This document shows, piece by piece, positions 1-5,252 of a stretch of DNA of 5,463 bases (its first letter is position 1; each line of letters starts with the position of its first letter). The stretch comes from Planctomycetota bacterium (GTDB taxonomy: Bacteria; Planctomycetota; Phycisphaerae; WQYP01). The translations under genes and the position numbers were made by a program. The stretch spans positions 1-5,463 of the forward strand of contig JAJZNY010000346.1 in the NCBI GenBank assembly GCA_021852245.1, in the 5' to 3' direction. A model generated the notes under the pieces. That model saw nothing but the letters and a program-made list of their open reading frames with translations. It ran no database searches and was not told where the DNA came from.

Positions 1-1034
1 TGGGCGATCCAACCGCTGGAGCGACTTATGGCAAAGATGGGAGTGAAGAGATCGGAGGGGATATGCAGATAGTGGTAGACCGAAGCGCTGTAGAAATCCA
101 CATTCGGCTTGAGGTTTTTCGCTTTGACGACCATGTCTTCGATGCTGGTCGACATACGGTACCATTGCTCCTGGCCGGTGAGCTTGCCAAGCTGGCGCGA
201 CATCTCCTTGAGATGGCGGGCGCGGGGATCGCCGTTTTTGTAGACCGCGTGTCCGAACCCCATGATTTTCTCATGATTATCGAGTTTGCGGCGGATGTAT
301 GGCTCCACCTGTTTTTCGCCGCCGATTTCGTTGAGCATCCGCATCACCTGCTCATTGGCGCCCCCGTGCAGCGGACCCTTGAGAGCACAAATGGCTGCCG
401 TGACGGCTGAGTGCATATCGGTAAGAGTGCCGGCGGCCACGCGGGCCGCGAAGGTGCTGGCGTTGAGCTCATGATCGGCATGAAGAATATACGCCTTATC
501 CAGAGCGCGAGCGGCAAGCGGCTCGGGCTGCAGGCCCGTGAGCATGTAGAGGAAATTGCCCGCAAGGGTCAGATCGCGGCGAGGTGCCAGCGGGGCACGA
601 TCATTGCGTATCCGGTCCCACGCCGCCACGACGCTGGCCATCTGGCCGAGAATTCGAACCGCCTTGCGACCATTGGCCGCGGGCGACATATCTTCCGATT
701 CCGCATCAAACATGGCCATGGCACTGGCAGCCGTCCGAATCGCCTCCATCGGTGTGGTGCGACGCGGAAATGCCTTCATCATGGCAAGCAGGCCTTCCGG
801 CAACTGCGCCTGTTCGGCAATGGAGAGCCGGAGTGATTCAAGTTCATCGCGTTTGGGAAGTCGGGCGTTCCAGAGGAGGTAAACCACTTCCTCAAAGTTG
901 GAATTTTCCGCCAGGTCGTCAATATTGTACCCGCGATAGCAGAGAACCCCGTTCTCTATGGAGCAGATATCTGAATTCAGGGCGACCACATCCCGAAGCC
1001 CGTCGATTGCCTGATTTACCGCTGTCTGATTCAT
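1..1034 (-). CDS. gltA: Citrate synthase, 3'-truncated by window edge
   Basis: Condenses acetyl-CoA with oxaloacetate to citrate, the entry step of the cytoplasmic TCA cycle. My translation of the minus strand gives 344 uninterrupted codons and no stop before the left edge. The N-terminal region has the family's YRGYNIDDLAE segment (about residues 33-43) and FEEVVYLLW. All three catalytic residues are present: His223 in KGPLHGGANE, His262 in GFGHAVYK and Asp313 in PNVDFYSA. These numbers match the ~370-residue bacterial type, so only the last few dozen residues are missing. The start at 1034 is preferred over an in-frame ATG at 1040 because AGGAG lies 7 nt from the former and 1 nt from the latter. 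It is divergent from the zinc-ribbon gene. The family also contains 2-methylcitrate synthases. No prp-type neighbour is visible, so citrate synthase is the simpler reading. The usual Arg after the second catalytic His is Ala here. Confidence 0.95.
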   Translation of the reverse strand, partial: MNQTAVNQAIDGLRDVVALNSDICSIENGVLCYRGYNIDDLAENSNFEEVVYLLWNARLPKRDELESLRLSIAEQAQLPEGLLAMMKAFPRRTTPMEAIRTAASAMAMFDAESEDMSPAANGRKAVRILGQMASVVAAWDRIRNDRAPLAPRRDLTLAGNFLYMLTGLQPEPLAARALDKAYILHADHELNASTFAARVAAGTLTDMHSAVTAAICALKGPLHGGANEQVMRMLNEIGGEKQVEPYIRRKLDNHEKIMGFGHAVYKNGDPRARHLKEMSRQLGKLTGQEQWYRMSTSIEDMVVKAKNLKPNVDFYSASVYHYLHIPSDLFTPIFAISRSSGWIA

Positions 1035-1041
1035 TTTCATT

Positions 1042-1046
1042 CTCCT
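1042..1046 (-). promoter_or_regulatory. Shine-Dalgarno of citrate synthase
   Basis: The minus strand reads AGGAG here. It is followed by 7 nt and then the ATG at 1034-1032. The other in-frame ATG, at 1040-1038, is only 1 nt away and so is unlikely to be used. Confidence 0.7.
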
Positions 1047-1254
1047 GCCGAATCCGAACGATGAGATAATACACACCAGACTGCGATTCGTATAGTTTCG
1101 CGGCAAATTTTTTGAAAATTTTTCAGCCATCGGCGAATGCGCGGTTTATCCGCCTGATCTGCCCGCCGCCTGAATACCCGAAAAATAGCGGACTCAAGCC
1201 CGCGGGTGCTGCGTCCAGATTCCGCATCCGATTTGCGTGCCGGCCAGTTTTGAA
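1047..1254. other. Divergent intergenic region, no gene seen
   Basis: This is most of the spacer between citrate synthase (leftward) and the zinc-ribbon gene (rightward). It holds an A/T tract at 1105-1123, a direct repeat of CCGCCTGA at 1150-1157 and 1166-1173, and the palindrome CCCGCGGG at 1199-1206. The open frames here are arginine-rich, lack a ribosome site and resemble no family I know. No tRNA or riboswitch core was recognised. Confidence 0.6.
1066..1071 (-). promoter_or_regulatory. Possible -10 box of citrate synthase
   Basis: The minus strand reads TATTAT (5 of 6 to TATAAT). It would place transcription start near 1059 and give a leader of about 25 nt that includes the Shine-Dalgarno. 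No convincing -35 hexamer lies 16-18 bp upstream, so this is a weak call. A 19-bp A/T tract with one G (1105-1123) lies further upstream and could act as an UP-like or curved element. Confidence 0.25.
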
Positions 1255-1283
1255 TTGGCAGATCGGCCTTGTACGGATACACT
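1255..1283 (+). promoter_or_regulatory. Putative sigma-70 promoter of the zinc-ribbon gene
   Basis: TTGGCA at 1255-1260 (5 of 6 to TTGACA), a 17-bp spacer, and TACACT at 1278-1283 (4 of 6 to TATAAT). Transcription would start near 1290 and leave a short leader with the Shine-Dalgarno before the ATG at 1306. The dyad CTCAG/CTGAG at 1282-1286 and 1292-1296 overlaps the start site and could be an operator or a small leader hairpin. Confidence 0.4.
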
Positions 1284-1294
1284 CAGGAATTCTG

Positions 1295-1302
1295 AGAGGT
1301 GA
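1295..1302 (+). promoter_or_regulatory. Shine-Dalgarno of the zinc-ribbon gene
   Basis: AGAGGTGA matches the 16S anti-Shine-Dalgarno well. Two adjacent ATGs follow, at 1303 and 1306. The GAGG core ends at 1299, which is 6 nt from the second ATG and 3 nt from the first. The second is therefore the better start. Confidence 0.6.
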
Positions 1303-1305
1303 ATG

Positions 1306-2070
1306 ATGCCAGAGTTTGTGACCATTCCCGCCCTTCTGAATCTGCACCATACGGATCGTGCGCTGCGTGAGGCGCGCGAAGGGCTTGAAAATGTAACCCG
1401 CGACCAGCGATCGGCCGAGGCCAGCCTTGCCAAGCTCGATGCCGAGTTGGCGCAGATGGAACATGACCTGCGGGAAGTGCAGGCCAAAATTGCCGCCGAG
1501 GAATTGGAAACCAGCGTCAAGGTGGAGCACATTGAAAAGATGCGCACTGCCCTGAACGAAACCAAGACCAATAAAGAGTATTCCGCCATCTTGGTTCAGA
1601 TTTCCGCCGAAAAGGCGTTGGTGGCCGAGATGGAAACCAAAACCGAGGGTCTGATGACCAAAGCGCAGGGGATTGAGGAGGCCATAACTGCCCTTAAAAC
1701 CAAGCGTACCTCAGCGACTGAAACGCTGCAAAAGTTGCGGGACTCCAGCGCCGAGAAGGTGAGCCAGTTCAATCAACGCATTGCCGAACTGCAGAATATG
1801 CGGGTGGAGGCGGCGGAAAAAGTCCCGATCGAGGCACTCAAACAGTATGAGCGCATCGCCCAGCGCCTTCCCGGCGAGGCCATGGCCCCGGTAGAATATG
1901 AGGAGGGGGATCTGGAAAGTATCGCCTGCGGCGGATGTTTCATGGGGCTGAACCGGGAAGATATCAATTTGATTCGCGGACGCGATGAAATCCGCCGCTG
2001 CCGCTCCTGCGGCCGGATTTTATATTTTGCCCAGGTGACCGGCAGCGGCGAAAAGAGCACCGCGAAGTGA
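1306..2070 (+). CDS. Coiled-coil C4 zinc-ribbon protein (CT398/Rv2229c-like)
   Basis: A 254-residue soluble protein with two parts. Residues ~15-175 are rich in Ala, Glu, Lys, Gln and Leu and should form a long helical coiled-coil hairpin. Within it, TNKEYSAIL (about 88-96) matches a segment conserved in this family. Residues ~205-242 form a C4 zinc ribbon with CxxC pairs at Cys208/Cys211 and Cys232/Cys235. No signal peptide or membrane segment is seen, so it is probably cytoplasmic. This is the architecture of the C4-type zinc-ribbon family that includes chlamydial CT398 and mycobacterial Rv2229c. The exact biochemical role is not firmly established, and a scaffold or nucleic-acid-linked role is inference. 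An RNase HI-like gene follows 101 bp downstream, a neighbourhood also found in actinobacteria. The start is set by Shine-Dalgarno spacing. An ATG one codon earlier is possible. Confidence 0.88.
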   Translation: MPEFVTIPALLNLHHTDRALREAREGLENVTRDQRSAEASLAKLDAELAQMEHDLREVQAKIAAEELETSVKVEHIEKMRTALNETKTNKEYSAILVQISAEKALVAEMETKTEGLMTKAQGIEEAITALKTKRTSATETLQKLRDSSAEKVSQFNQRIAELQNMRVEAAEKVPIEALKQYERIAQRLPGEAMAPVEYEEGDLESIACGGCFMGLNREDINLIRGRDEIRRCRSCGRILYFAQVTGSGEKSTAK

Positions 2071-2171
2071 TCCGAGACGAGCGCGCGGTGGCGCGGTGAT
2101 CATCCACACGGCCGGGTGACTGGGGCCCGGCACTAATATTAATCCTTGGCCTGCAGGCGAGAGCCATTTCC
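2071..2171 (+). other. Palindrome-rich spacer between zinc-ribbon and RNase HI genes
   Basis: It contains a perfect 6-bp stem GCCGGG/CCCGGC (2111-2116 and 2126-2131, 9-nt loop), the A/T palindrome TAATATTA (2134-2141) and the 10-bp palindrome GCCTGCAGGC (2149-2158). The stem is not followed by a T run, so it is not a standard intrinsic terminator. TAATAT at 2134-2139 could serve as a -10 box, but no -35 partner is evident. I looked for the conserved RNase P RNA core and did not find it. The spacer is also too short for that RNA. Confidence 0.4.
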
Positions 2172-2642
2172 ATGCAAACGGATATTCCAAACGGAAATTT
2201 TGAAGAGTTGCACATGCAGTTCGACGGGGGGTCGCGCGGGAACCCCGGCTTGGCCGGTATCGGTGTGACGATCTGCACGCCGGACGGACGGATGGTTTAT
2301 GAATTAGGTGATGTGCTGGATCACGCCACAAATAATGTTGCGGAATACACCGCCTTCCTTCGCGGGGTGCAGGCGGCACGGAGGTTTGGGGTTAAGAAGC
2401 TGCGGATTCGTGCCGACAGTGAACTGGTGGTGCGGCAGGTTAATGGTCAGTACCGTGTGAGAAGCCCGGACCTCAAGCCGCTCTATGCCGAGGTGATGCG
2501 GGAATTATCGTTCATATCGGATTGGTCGATCGCGCATGTGTATCGGGAATCGAATTCGCGTGCGGATGAGCTTGCGAACCTGGCGATGGACAGGCGGCGG
2601 AAGATTGAGAACGTGAATTCGGGGGGACGCGCGAAGGCGTAA
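2172..2642 (+). CDS. RNase HI-like protein (RVT_3/RnhA family)
   Basis: A 156-residue RNase H-fold protein, expected to cut the RNA strand of RNA-DNA hybrids in the cytoplasm using two metal ions. The four acidic catalytic residues are visible: Asp18 in FDGGSRGNPG, Glu58 in TNNVAEY, Asp82 in RADSELVV and Asp132 in SRADELAN. QVNGQYRVRSPDLKPLY (89-105) is typical of the short bacterial RNase HI family related to Bacillus YpdQ and the N-terminal half of actinobacterial RNase H/CobC fusions. Here the phosphatase domain is absent. The C-terminal ~15 residues look like a disordered basic tail. An alternative start is ATG 2214 (residue 15), just before the first motif. Both candidates have only weak Shine-Dalgarno-like GAGAG or GAAGAG upstream, so the start is uncertain. 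Some proteins of this branch have lost activity, but nothing here suggests loss. Confidence 0.92.
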   Translation: MQTDIPNGNFEELHMQFDGGSRGNPGLAGIGVTICTPDGRMVYELGDVLDHATNNVAEYTAFLRGVQAARRFGVKKLRIRADSELVVRQVNGQYRVRSPDLKPLYAEVMRELSFISDWSIAHVYRESNSRADELANLAMDRRRKIENVNSGGRAKA

Positions 2643-2666
2643 GGTAGCGCCCGCAGGATTGTCGGA

Positions 2667-2694
2667 TTTGAGATTTCAACTTTCAAATCTCAAA
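2667..2694 (+). repeat. Perfect 10-bp inverted repeat
   Basis: TTTGAGATTT (2667-2676) and AAATCTCAAA (2685-2694) are exact reverse complements with an 8-nt loop. The stem begins 25 bp after the RNase HI stop codon. No run of T follows, so termination is possible but unproven. It overlaps the left part of the heptamer array. Confidence 0.6.
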
Positions 2695-2729
2695 CCTCAA
2701 ATTTCAAATTTCGGGTTTCGGGTTTCGGT
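2674..2729 (+). repeat. Eight-unit degenerate heptamer tandem repeat
   Basis: Eight contiguous 7-bp units start at 2674, 2681, 2688, 2695, 2702, 2709, 2716 and 2723, all fitting YYTCRRN. The first is TTTCAAC. The second and fifth are TTTCAAA, the third TCTCAAA, the fourth CCTCAAA, the sixth and seventh TTTCGGG, and the eighth TTTCGGT. Positions 3 and 4 (TC) never vary. The array lies in the spacer between the RNase HI-like gene and miaA, 60 bp before the chosen miaA start. Function unknown. Confidence 0.8.
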
Positions 2730-2776
2730 GTGTCGCTGCCGGTGGGGATATTTCCGCACGCGGTGGAAATTCACGC

Positions 2777-2782
2777 TATCAT
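2777..2782 (+). promoter_or_regulatory. Possible -10 box of miaA (leaderless start)
   Basis: TATCAT matches TATAAT at 5 of 6 positions. With usual spacing, transcription would begin at about 2789-2790, which is the A of the miaA ATG. No clear -35 hexamer is seen 16-18 bp upstream. There is also no Shine-Dalgarno before the ATG, which fits a leaderless message. Confidence 0.3.
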
Positions 2783-2789
2783 ATTACCG

Positions 2790-3797
2790 ATGGCCGGGAT
2801 GATTGCGATATTGGGGTGCACTGCGTCGGGGAAATCTGCGCTCGCTGAGGCGATGGCGGGTGAAATCTACCGCCGCGGGGGCACTGCGCCGACCGTCATG
2901 GCGATCGATTCCATGCAGGTTTATCGCGGGATGGATATCGGCACATCGAAGCCGTCGCGCGATATACGGACACAAATCCCCCACGCCATGATTGATCTGG
3001 TTGAACCGTCGGAGAGCTATTCCGCAGCCCGTTTTCGCGAGGCCGCCCTGAAGATTATTGAGGAACACGAAGTCAACAACCGCCCTATCGCTCTTGTGGT
3101 CGGGACGATTCTGTATTTCAAGGCCCTGACGGAAGGATTATTTTCCGGCCCTCCGGCGGTGGCGCATGTGCGCGAGGAGCTCTCGCAGATTGCCGACATG
3201 CAGGGTTCAGCAGTGCTGCATCAGCGACTGACGGAGGTGGACCCGGTTTCAGCGAGCCGCATTCATCCCAATGATCGCCGCCGACTGATTCGTGCGCTGG
3301 AGGTTTATCAGATGACCGGCGCGCCGATCAGTACGCTGCAGCAGCAATGGCTTGCGGACCGGCCGAAGATTGATTTTCCACTGATTCTGGTGGATTGGCC
3401 GCGGGAGGAACTTTCGCAGCGCATCAACCGGCGCGTGATGCAGATGATTCGCGACGGGCTGGTGGATGAGGTTCGGGGGCTGATGGCCCGGCCGGGCGGA
3501 CTTTCCATGCAGGCGGCTCAGGCGGTGGGATATAAGGAGATCATCGAACATCTTCAGGGGCGGTGTTCATTGGAAGAGGCCACCGAGCAGATCAAAATTA
3601 ATACCCGGCATCTGGCCAAGCTGCAGCGAACATGGCTGCGCCGGTATACGCCGACGCTGACCATCCGCCCCACGCCGGAAGCGCCGGTGGAATCTTTTGC
3701 GGCCGAGATGATCCGGCGGCTGGAGGAGGATTTCGGACGCCGGAAGGCGGAGCCATTGCCGGGCGCGGTGCCCAGCGTGGCAGATCGGAAGGCATAA
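2790..3797 (+). CDS. miaA: tRNA dimethylallyltransferase MiaA
   Basis: Transfers a dimethylallyl group from DMAPP to N6 of A37 in tRNAs reading UNN codons, giving i6A37. The product is 335 residues, slightly longer than the usual ~300-320. The Walker A loop GCTASGKS is at 9-16. The substrate-site motif DSMQVYRGMDIGTSKP starts at Asp40, which corresponds to the presumed catalytic aspartate of studied MiaA. DPVSASRIHPNDRRR and RALEVY (to ~173), VGYKE (246-250) and TRHLAKLQRTW (272-282) follow in family order. Residues after ~315 are a charged, poorly conserved tail. The frame is open back to GTG 2730, but that extension would start at the heptamer array and precede the P-loop by an unneeded 20 residues. 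ATG 2790 (or ATG 2799) fits the family. Two oddities: the usual GGT before LY is VGT, and KRQ near the C-terminus is KLQ. Confidence 0.95.
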   Translation: MAGMIAILGCTASGKSALAEAMAGEIYRRGGTAPTVMAIDSMQVYRGMDIGTSKPSRDIRTQIPHAMIDLVEPSESYSAARFREAALKIIEEHEVNNRPIALVVGTILYFKALTEGLFSGPPAVAHVREELSQIADMQGSAVLHQRLTEVDPVSASRIHPNDRRRLIRALEVYQMTGAPISTLQQQWLADRPKIDFPLILVDWPREELSQRINRRVMQMIRDGLVDEVRGLMARPGGLSMQAAQAVGYKEIIEHLQGRCSLEEATEQIKINTRHLAKLQRTWLRRYTPTLTIRPTPEAPVESFAAEMIRRLEEDFGRRKAEPLPGAVPSVADRKA

Positions 3798-3807
3798 TAT
3801 TTTCATC

Positions 3808-3814
3808 AGGAGGT
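3808..3814 (+). promoter_or_regulatory. Perfect Shine-Dalgarno of the FGGY kinase
   Basis: AGGAGGT ends 6 nt before ATG 3821. It decides the start: the same frame is open back to 3632, but that stretch overlaps the end of miaA out of frame and carries no family motif. Confidence 0.85.
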
Positions 3815-3820
3815 CATACC

Positions 3821-5182
3821 ATGCGTGTGTTGTGTATTGATGTCGGGTCGTCGTCGATCAAAGCGGCGTGGTGCAAAAACGGGAAGGTGAAGACAATCCA
3901 TCAGGTGGATACACCGTCAATCACTGAGGGGCGGCGGGTGGAAATTGACGCCGATCGTCTGATCAAGGCGTTTGAGAAGGCGATTCGGGAAGTGATGAAA
4001 CACCACAAGCATGTTGACGCCATCGCAATTGACACGCTGTGTCCCGGTATCGGGTTGGCGGACAGACATGGAAAGCCGTTGACCAATCTCATCACGCACC
4101 AGGACCGTCGGAGTTTTGCGCAGGCGGCGGCGATTGAAAAAGAATTCGGGAAGACGGAGCATCAACGGCTGACGGGCAATCGCCCGATTCCCGGCGGCAT
4201 CGGATCGACAAGCCTGCTGTGGCTTAAAGAAAATCAGCCGGAGATCTGGAAACAAAAACCGATGGTTATTCAACCCACCACGCTGCTGGTGCATCATCTG
4301 ACGGGGAAATGGAGCATCGATCCGTCGCAGGCGGCATTCACCGGACTTTACGACACACCGGGATTGAAGGGGTGGGTGCCGGAGTTGCTGAAATTTCTCA
4401 CCTTGGAGGCGGGACAGTTACCAGCGCTGCTCTGGGCGGATGAGATCGCGGGAATGGTGAAGGCGAAGATGGCGGAGCGCCTGGGGGTGCCGGAGGGAAC
4501 TCCCGTTCTGCCGGGGATTGTGGATACCAGCGCTGCCGTGATGGCCACGGATTGCCGACCGGGACGGTTGGTGCACAGTTCCGGCTCCAGCGATGTTTTG
4601 GCTCTGGTGGTGGATACATGCAAACCGGCGGATCATCTGCTCTGGAGGCCGCTGGGTGCGGGGCGGCATGTCAAACCGCGGTGGCTGGCGGTGAGCACGA
4701 TGGCGGCGGGCGGATCGAGCATCAAATGGATGCGCGATGAATTTTTCAAGGATATTTCACATAAGCAATTCTGGAAGCTGCTTGAGAAAGTGATTGCCGG
4801 TCTGGAGGCTCCGCGGGCGAAGGAATCAAAGGGGGCAGAAAGGGAATCGGCGGGTGTGCGGTTTGAGGCACTGCTGGCGGGCGATCGCACCTCACTGGAG
4901 GAACGCCGGGGTGCGTTTGACGGCCTGACCTTGGCCACCACGCGGGAGGATATGCTGGCGGCTGTGGTTCAAGCCCTGACGGATGAGAGTCGGCAGCGCC
5001 TGCAATCGTTGCAGAGCGTTCATAAGATTGAAGCCGAGGTTCATGTGATGGGAGGCGAACAGGTGTTGGCCGGGCATCTGCATCGCCATTGGCCGGAGCC
5101 GAAACGCTGGAAATTCACGCCGCTTGAGGGTGAGGCAATGCCGGGCTTGGCGAAATTGGCGGAACTGGCATTGCAGAAGTAA
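3821..5182 (+). CDS. FGGY-family carbohydrate kinase, substrate unknown
   Basis: An ATP-dependent sugar or polyol kinase of the FGGY family with two actin-like domains, cytoplasmic, 453 residues (xylulokinase and glycerol kinase are nearer 480-500). The N-terminal phosphate loop is CIDVGSSSIKAAW (5-17). LADRHGKPL followed by THQDRRS (79-98) matches the segment around the conserved D-x-R of the first domain. Asp235 in GIVDTSAAVM is the expected catalytic base. HSSGSSDVLAL (252-262) is the second phosphate loop, AGGSSIKWMRDEF (296-308) the following helix, LLAGDRTS (351-358) the family's L-x-GER-like motif, and GGEQVLAGHLHRHWP (411-425) the C-terminal adenosine-side motif. It starts 23 bp after miaA with a perfect Shine-Dalgarno, so it is probably co-transcribed. 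Nothing nearby (isomerase, transporter, aldolase) identifies the sugar, and I would not name it xylulokinase from sequence alone. Confidence 0.88.
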   Translation: MRVLCIDVGSSSIKAAWCKNGKVKTIHQVDTPSITEGRRVEIDADRLIKAFEKAIREVMKHHKHVDAIAIDTLCPGIGLADRHGKPLTNLITHQDRRSFAQAAAIEKEFGKTEHQRLTGNRPIPGGIGSTSLLWLKENQPEIWKQKPMVIQPTTLLVHHLTGKWSIDPSQAAFTGLYDTPGLKGWVPELLKFLTLEAGQLPALLWADEIAGMVKAKMAERLGVPEGTPVLPGIVDTSAAVMATDCRPGRLVHSSGSSDVLALVVDTCKPADHLLWRPLGAGRHVKPRWLAVSTMAAGGSSIKWMRDEFFKDISHKQFWKLLEKVIAGLEAPRAKESKGAERESAGVRFEALLAGDRTSLEERRGAFDGLTLATTREDMLAAVVQALTDESRQRLQSLQSVHKIEAEVHVMGGEQVLAGHLHRHWPEPKRWKFTPLEGEAMPGLAKLAELALQK

Positions 5183-5199
5183 AAAGAGGATTTGCGAGG

Positions 5200-5218
5200 C
5201 GTCGCCGAGATGGCGGCG
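5200..5218 (+). other. Short hairpin after the FGGY kinase
   Basis: Seven pairs (5200-5206 with 5212-5218, one G-U) close a 5-nt loop GAGAT, 17 bp after the kinase stop codon. The following bases are purine-rich rather than T-rich, so this is not a standard intrinsic terminator. Read-through into the DinB gene seems likely. Confidence 0.25.
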
Positions 5219-5241
5219 AAGATGGGAGAGAATGTCGGCAT

Positions 5242-5248
5242 GGAGGTG
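5242..5248 (+). promoter_or_regulatory. Shine-Dalgarno of the DinB-family gene
   Basis: GGAGGTG, with its GGAGG core ending 6 nt before ATG 5253. An in-frame ATG at 5232 lies upstream of this site and is therefore less likely to be the start. Confidence 0.75.
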
Positions 5249-5252
5249 CTCG

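Noticed and set aside
411..1069. Plus-strand open frames at 411-836, 556-882 and 584-1069
   Set aside because: They lie opposite the citrate synthase gene, which has complete family motifs on the minus strand. Their translations resemble no family and have no ribosome site.
1037..1282. Minus-strand 81-codon frame ending at the citrate synthase start
   Set aside because: Arginine-rich, no Shine-Dalgarno, no recognisable motif, and it covers the predicted promoters of both neighbours. It is most likely chance.
2071..2171. RNase P RNA or another structured RNA between the zinc-ribbon and RNase HI genes
   Set aside because: The 101-bp spacer is too short, and none of the conserved RNase P core strings could be seen.
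2667..2729. CRISPR-like or insertion-sequence-end repeat
   Set aside because: The units are 7 bp, contiguous and without spacers, and no transposase or target duplication is nearby.
2730..2789. GTG start giving MiaA 20 extra residues
   Set aside because: It directly abuts the heptamer array and has no ribosome site. The extra residues precede the P-loop without family counterpart.
3632..3820. 63-residue N-terminal extension of the FGGY kinase
   Set aside because: It reads out of frame over the 3' end of miaA. A perfect Shine-Dalgarno and the family's N-terminal motif place the start at 3821.
5200..5218. Intrinsic terminator after the FGGY kinase
   Set aside because: The stem is short, has a wobble pair and is followed by purines rather than a T run, so I listed it only as a weak hairpin.
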